Positions 4,732 through 6,101 of a DNA stretch of 6,101 nt are shown piece by piece. Numbering within the stretch: position 1 is the first letter of the stretch; each line of letters opens with the position of its first letter. Position numbers and translations under genes: made by a program. Under the pieces are notes generated by a model. That model worked only from the letters and a program-made list of their open reading frames with translations. It was not told the DNA's origin and ran no database searches. The stretch spans positions 1 through 6,101 of the forward strand of contig JBFWNZ010000248.1 of assembly GCA_050250795.1 (NCBI GenBank), read 5' to 3'. This DNA is from JBFWNZ01 sp050250795 (GTDB lineage: Bacteria > Pseudomonadota > Alphaproteobacteria > UBA8366).

Positions 4732-6084
4732 ATGAACAGAACCTGGTTGCTTGCGACGGCCGCATTCGTTTCGGGCATTGCCCTGTCCTCGGCTGCGGGG
4801 GCCGAGACCATCGTCGTCGGGATTGGACATCAATCCCAGGTGACGAACACCGTCGCCGGCGGTGTCGTCATGGAAAAGCTGAAGCTGGTCGAAAAGCATC
4901 TGCCGAAGACCGGCAAATACGCAGGCGCGACCTTCGAGGTCGTGTATCAGGACTACTCCTCGGGTCCGCCGATCACCAACCAGATGCTGGCCGGCAAGCT
5001 GGCCTTCGGTGTGATGGGCGATTATCCGCTGGTGGTGAACGGCGCGAAGTTCCAGGAGGCGGGCAAGGCCAGCCTCTATATCGTCACCTCCGGCTACAAC
5101 CTGAAGGGAACCGGCAATGGCATCGTCGTGCCGGTCGCCAGCCCGTACTACACGCTGCAGGACTTGAAGGGGAAGTCGATCTCCACTCCCTTCGGTAGCG
5201 CATCCTGGGGCATGACCTTGAAGGTGCTGCGCGATCAGGGTCTGCTCGACAGCATCAACCTGCAGAATCAGAGCCCGCCGGTCGGCGTCACGAACATCGC
5301 CGAGGGTAAGATCGACGCGCATGCCGATTTCACCCCCTGGTCGGAGGTGATGGAGTTCCGCGGCACCGGGCGCAAGATCTTCGACGGGTCCGAGGCGGGC
5401 ATTCCCACCCTGCATGGTACCGTCGTCGCCAAGGAATTCGCGGACCAGTATCCCGAGGTCGTGCAGGCCGTGGTGAACGCCACGCTGGACGGTCAGGAGT
5501 GGATCGCGAAGGACCCGCTGGAGGCCGCAATCAAGGTGGCCGAATGGACGGGCGTGGAGAAGGAGGTGCTTTACCTCTACTTCTCCAAGGGCGGCATTTC
5601 GACCTTCGAAGGCTCGCTGAAGCCGCAATGGGTCGATGCGATGAAGTACGATCACGCGCTGCTGGTGAAGGAGCGCGACGTGCCGCCGCTCGACTTCGAC
5701 AAATGGATCGAGCCGAAATGGGTCAAGGCCGCCTATGAGGCACGGGGCATGAGCTACGAGAAGCAGCTTGCCACCGTGGTGACGCCCAAGGCGGACGATC
5801 CGGCCCTGAAGCCCGAACTCTGGGTCGAAGGCGAGGGCATCAAGTCCTTCGACAGCATTGCAGCGCTCGTATCTGCGCTGCAGGCGGCGGAGAAGGCGGG
5901 CAAGACGGTCAACGCCTCTTACGTCTACGACAAGCCGACGGGGCTCAAGCTGTTCGGTCAGGCGGCCTATTACGTGATGGCCGAGGGCGGTGTGTTGACG
6001 GCGTTCATGAAGAAGGCGGCGGCTGAGGCGTTTGCAGCCTCGTCCAAGGGCAAGCTGGTGATGCTGACGGATCTGATGTCCTGA
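4732..6084 (+). CDS. NitT/TauT-type ABC transporter substrate-binding protein with a NosL-like C-terminal domain
   Basis: A 450-residue periplasmic binding protein. The signal peptide has a short positive start (MNR), a hydrophobic core and an A-G-A motif, with cleavage likely after A24. The body (about 25-345) has the SsuA/TauA/NMT1 layout: strand TIVVGIG; the NQMLAGKLAFGVMGDYPLVVNGA segment, which in this superfamily lines the ligand cleft; a domain crossover at DLKGKSISTPFGSASWG; then NIAEGKIDAHADFTPW and TVVAKEFADQYPEVVQAVV. Family members bring sulfonates, nitrate, taurine or related anions to an inner-membrane permease. Usual length is 310-350 residues, so some 85-100 residues are extra. 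That tail (~364-448) resembles the NosL core: IKSFDSIAALVSALQ, ASYVYD, GQAAYYVM, a VLTAFMKKAAAEAFAA helix and GKLVMLTDLM. The mature protein has no cysteine, so the NosL copper ligand site is not intact. Permease and ATPase genes probably follow outside the window. Ligand unknown. Confidence 0.9.
   Translation: MNRTWLLATAAFVSGIALSSAAGAETIVVGIGHQSQVTNTVAGGVVMEKLKLVEKHLPKTGKYAGATFEVVYQDYSSGPPITNQMLAGKLAFGVMGDYPLVVNGAKFQEAGKASLYIVTSGYNLKGTGNGIVVPVASPYYTLQDLKGKSISTPFGSASWGMTLKVLRDQGLLDSINLQNQSPPVGVTNIAEGKIDAHADFTPWSEVMEFRGTGRKIFDGSEAGIPTLHGTVVAKEFADQYPEVVQAVVNATLDGQEWIAKDPLEAAIKVAEWTGVEKEVLYLYFSKGGISTFEGSLKPQWVDAMKYDHALLVKERDVPPLDFDKWIEPKWVKAAYEARGMSYEKQLATVVTPKADDPALKPELWVEGEGIKSFDSIAALVSALQAAEKAGKTVNASYVYDKPTGLKLFGQAAYYVMAEGGVLTAFMKKAAAEAFAASSKGKLVMLTDLMS
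5821..6078 (+). other. NosL-like domain coding segment (C-terminal part of the binding protein)
   Basis: Residues about 364-449 of the binding protein align by eye with the second half of NosL. Compare the NosL pattern of a K-x-F-x-S motif with a short helix, a Y-V-x-D strand, an A-x-Y-V-V strand, a helix ending in A-F, and a G-G-x-V-L-x-F-E-E-L end. The metal-binding N-terminal part of NosL with its Cys and Met ligands is not present. The domain match is a recollection of family patterns, not an alignment score. Confidence 0.6.
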
Positions 6085-6101
6085 TGCTTCGGGGGCGGGC
6101 T

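Noticed and set aside
4708..5655. Minus-strand open frame of about 315 codons opposite the binding-protein gene
   Set aside because: The sense strand encodes a clear signal peptide and binding-protein fold. The antisense translation is low-complexity and unrecognisable.
1..6101. Search for CRISPR arrays, tRNA/rRNA genes, insertion sequences and attachment sites
   Set aside because: No spaced direct repeats, no cloverleaf-like segments, no transposase-like protein and no terminal inverted repeats with target duplications were found by reading.

Overview
The window is high-GC, densely coded bacterial DNA. Codon use, purine-rich Shine-Dalgarno sequences and the gene families point to an alphaproteobacterium, perhaps Rhodospirillales-like; the taxon is an inference and nothing here fixes it. 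All convincing genes lie on the + strand. Positions 1-276 hold no gene I can support.

First comes a small DUF971 gene (277-561). After an 80-bp gap follows a tight four-gene run: an AprA-like FAD oxidoreductase (642-2381), an AprB-like ferredoxin with two [4Fe-4S] motifs (2409-2642), a protein built of ten 31-residue HEAT repeats (2653-3615), and a GntR/UTRA transcription factor (3640-4410). The gaps within the run are 10-27 bp. It ends in a strong intrinsic terminator (4435-4467).

A 321-bp intergenic region then changes character. It contains an AT-rich stretch with an IHF-like site and a near-consensus sigma-54 (-24/-12) promoter about 70 bp before the next gene. That gene (4732-6084) encodes a secreted NitT/TauT-type ABC-transporter substrate-binding protein. 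Its last ~85 residues resemble the core of NosL, the copper-binding accessory protein of nitrous oxide reductase. Permease and ATPase genes probably lie just beyond the window.

The flavoprotein and ferredoxin look like a reduced version of dissimilatory adenylylsulfate reductase (AprA/AprB). Their placement beside a TauT-type importer suggests a cytoplasmic redox step on an imported small oxyanion or organosulfur compound, with the HEAT protein as a scaffold or accessory and the GntR protein as local regulator. The substrate cannot be read from the sequence. The most unusual points are the binding protein-NosL-like fusion, the sigma-54/IHF promoter architecture, and the Apr-like pair joined to a perfectly phased HEAT protein.
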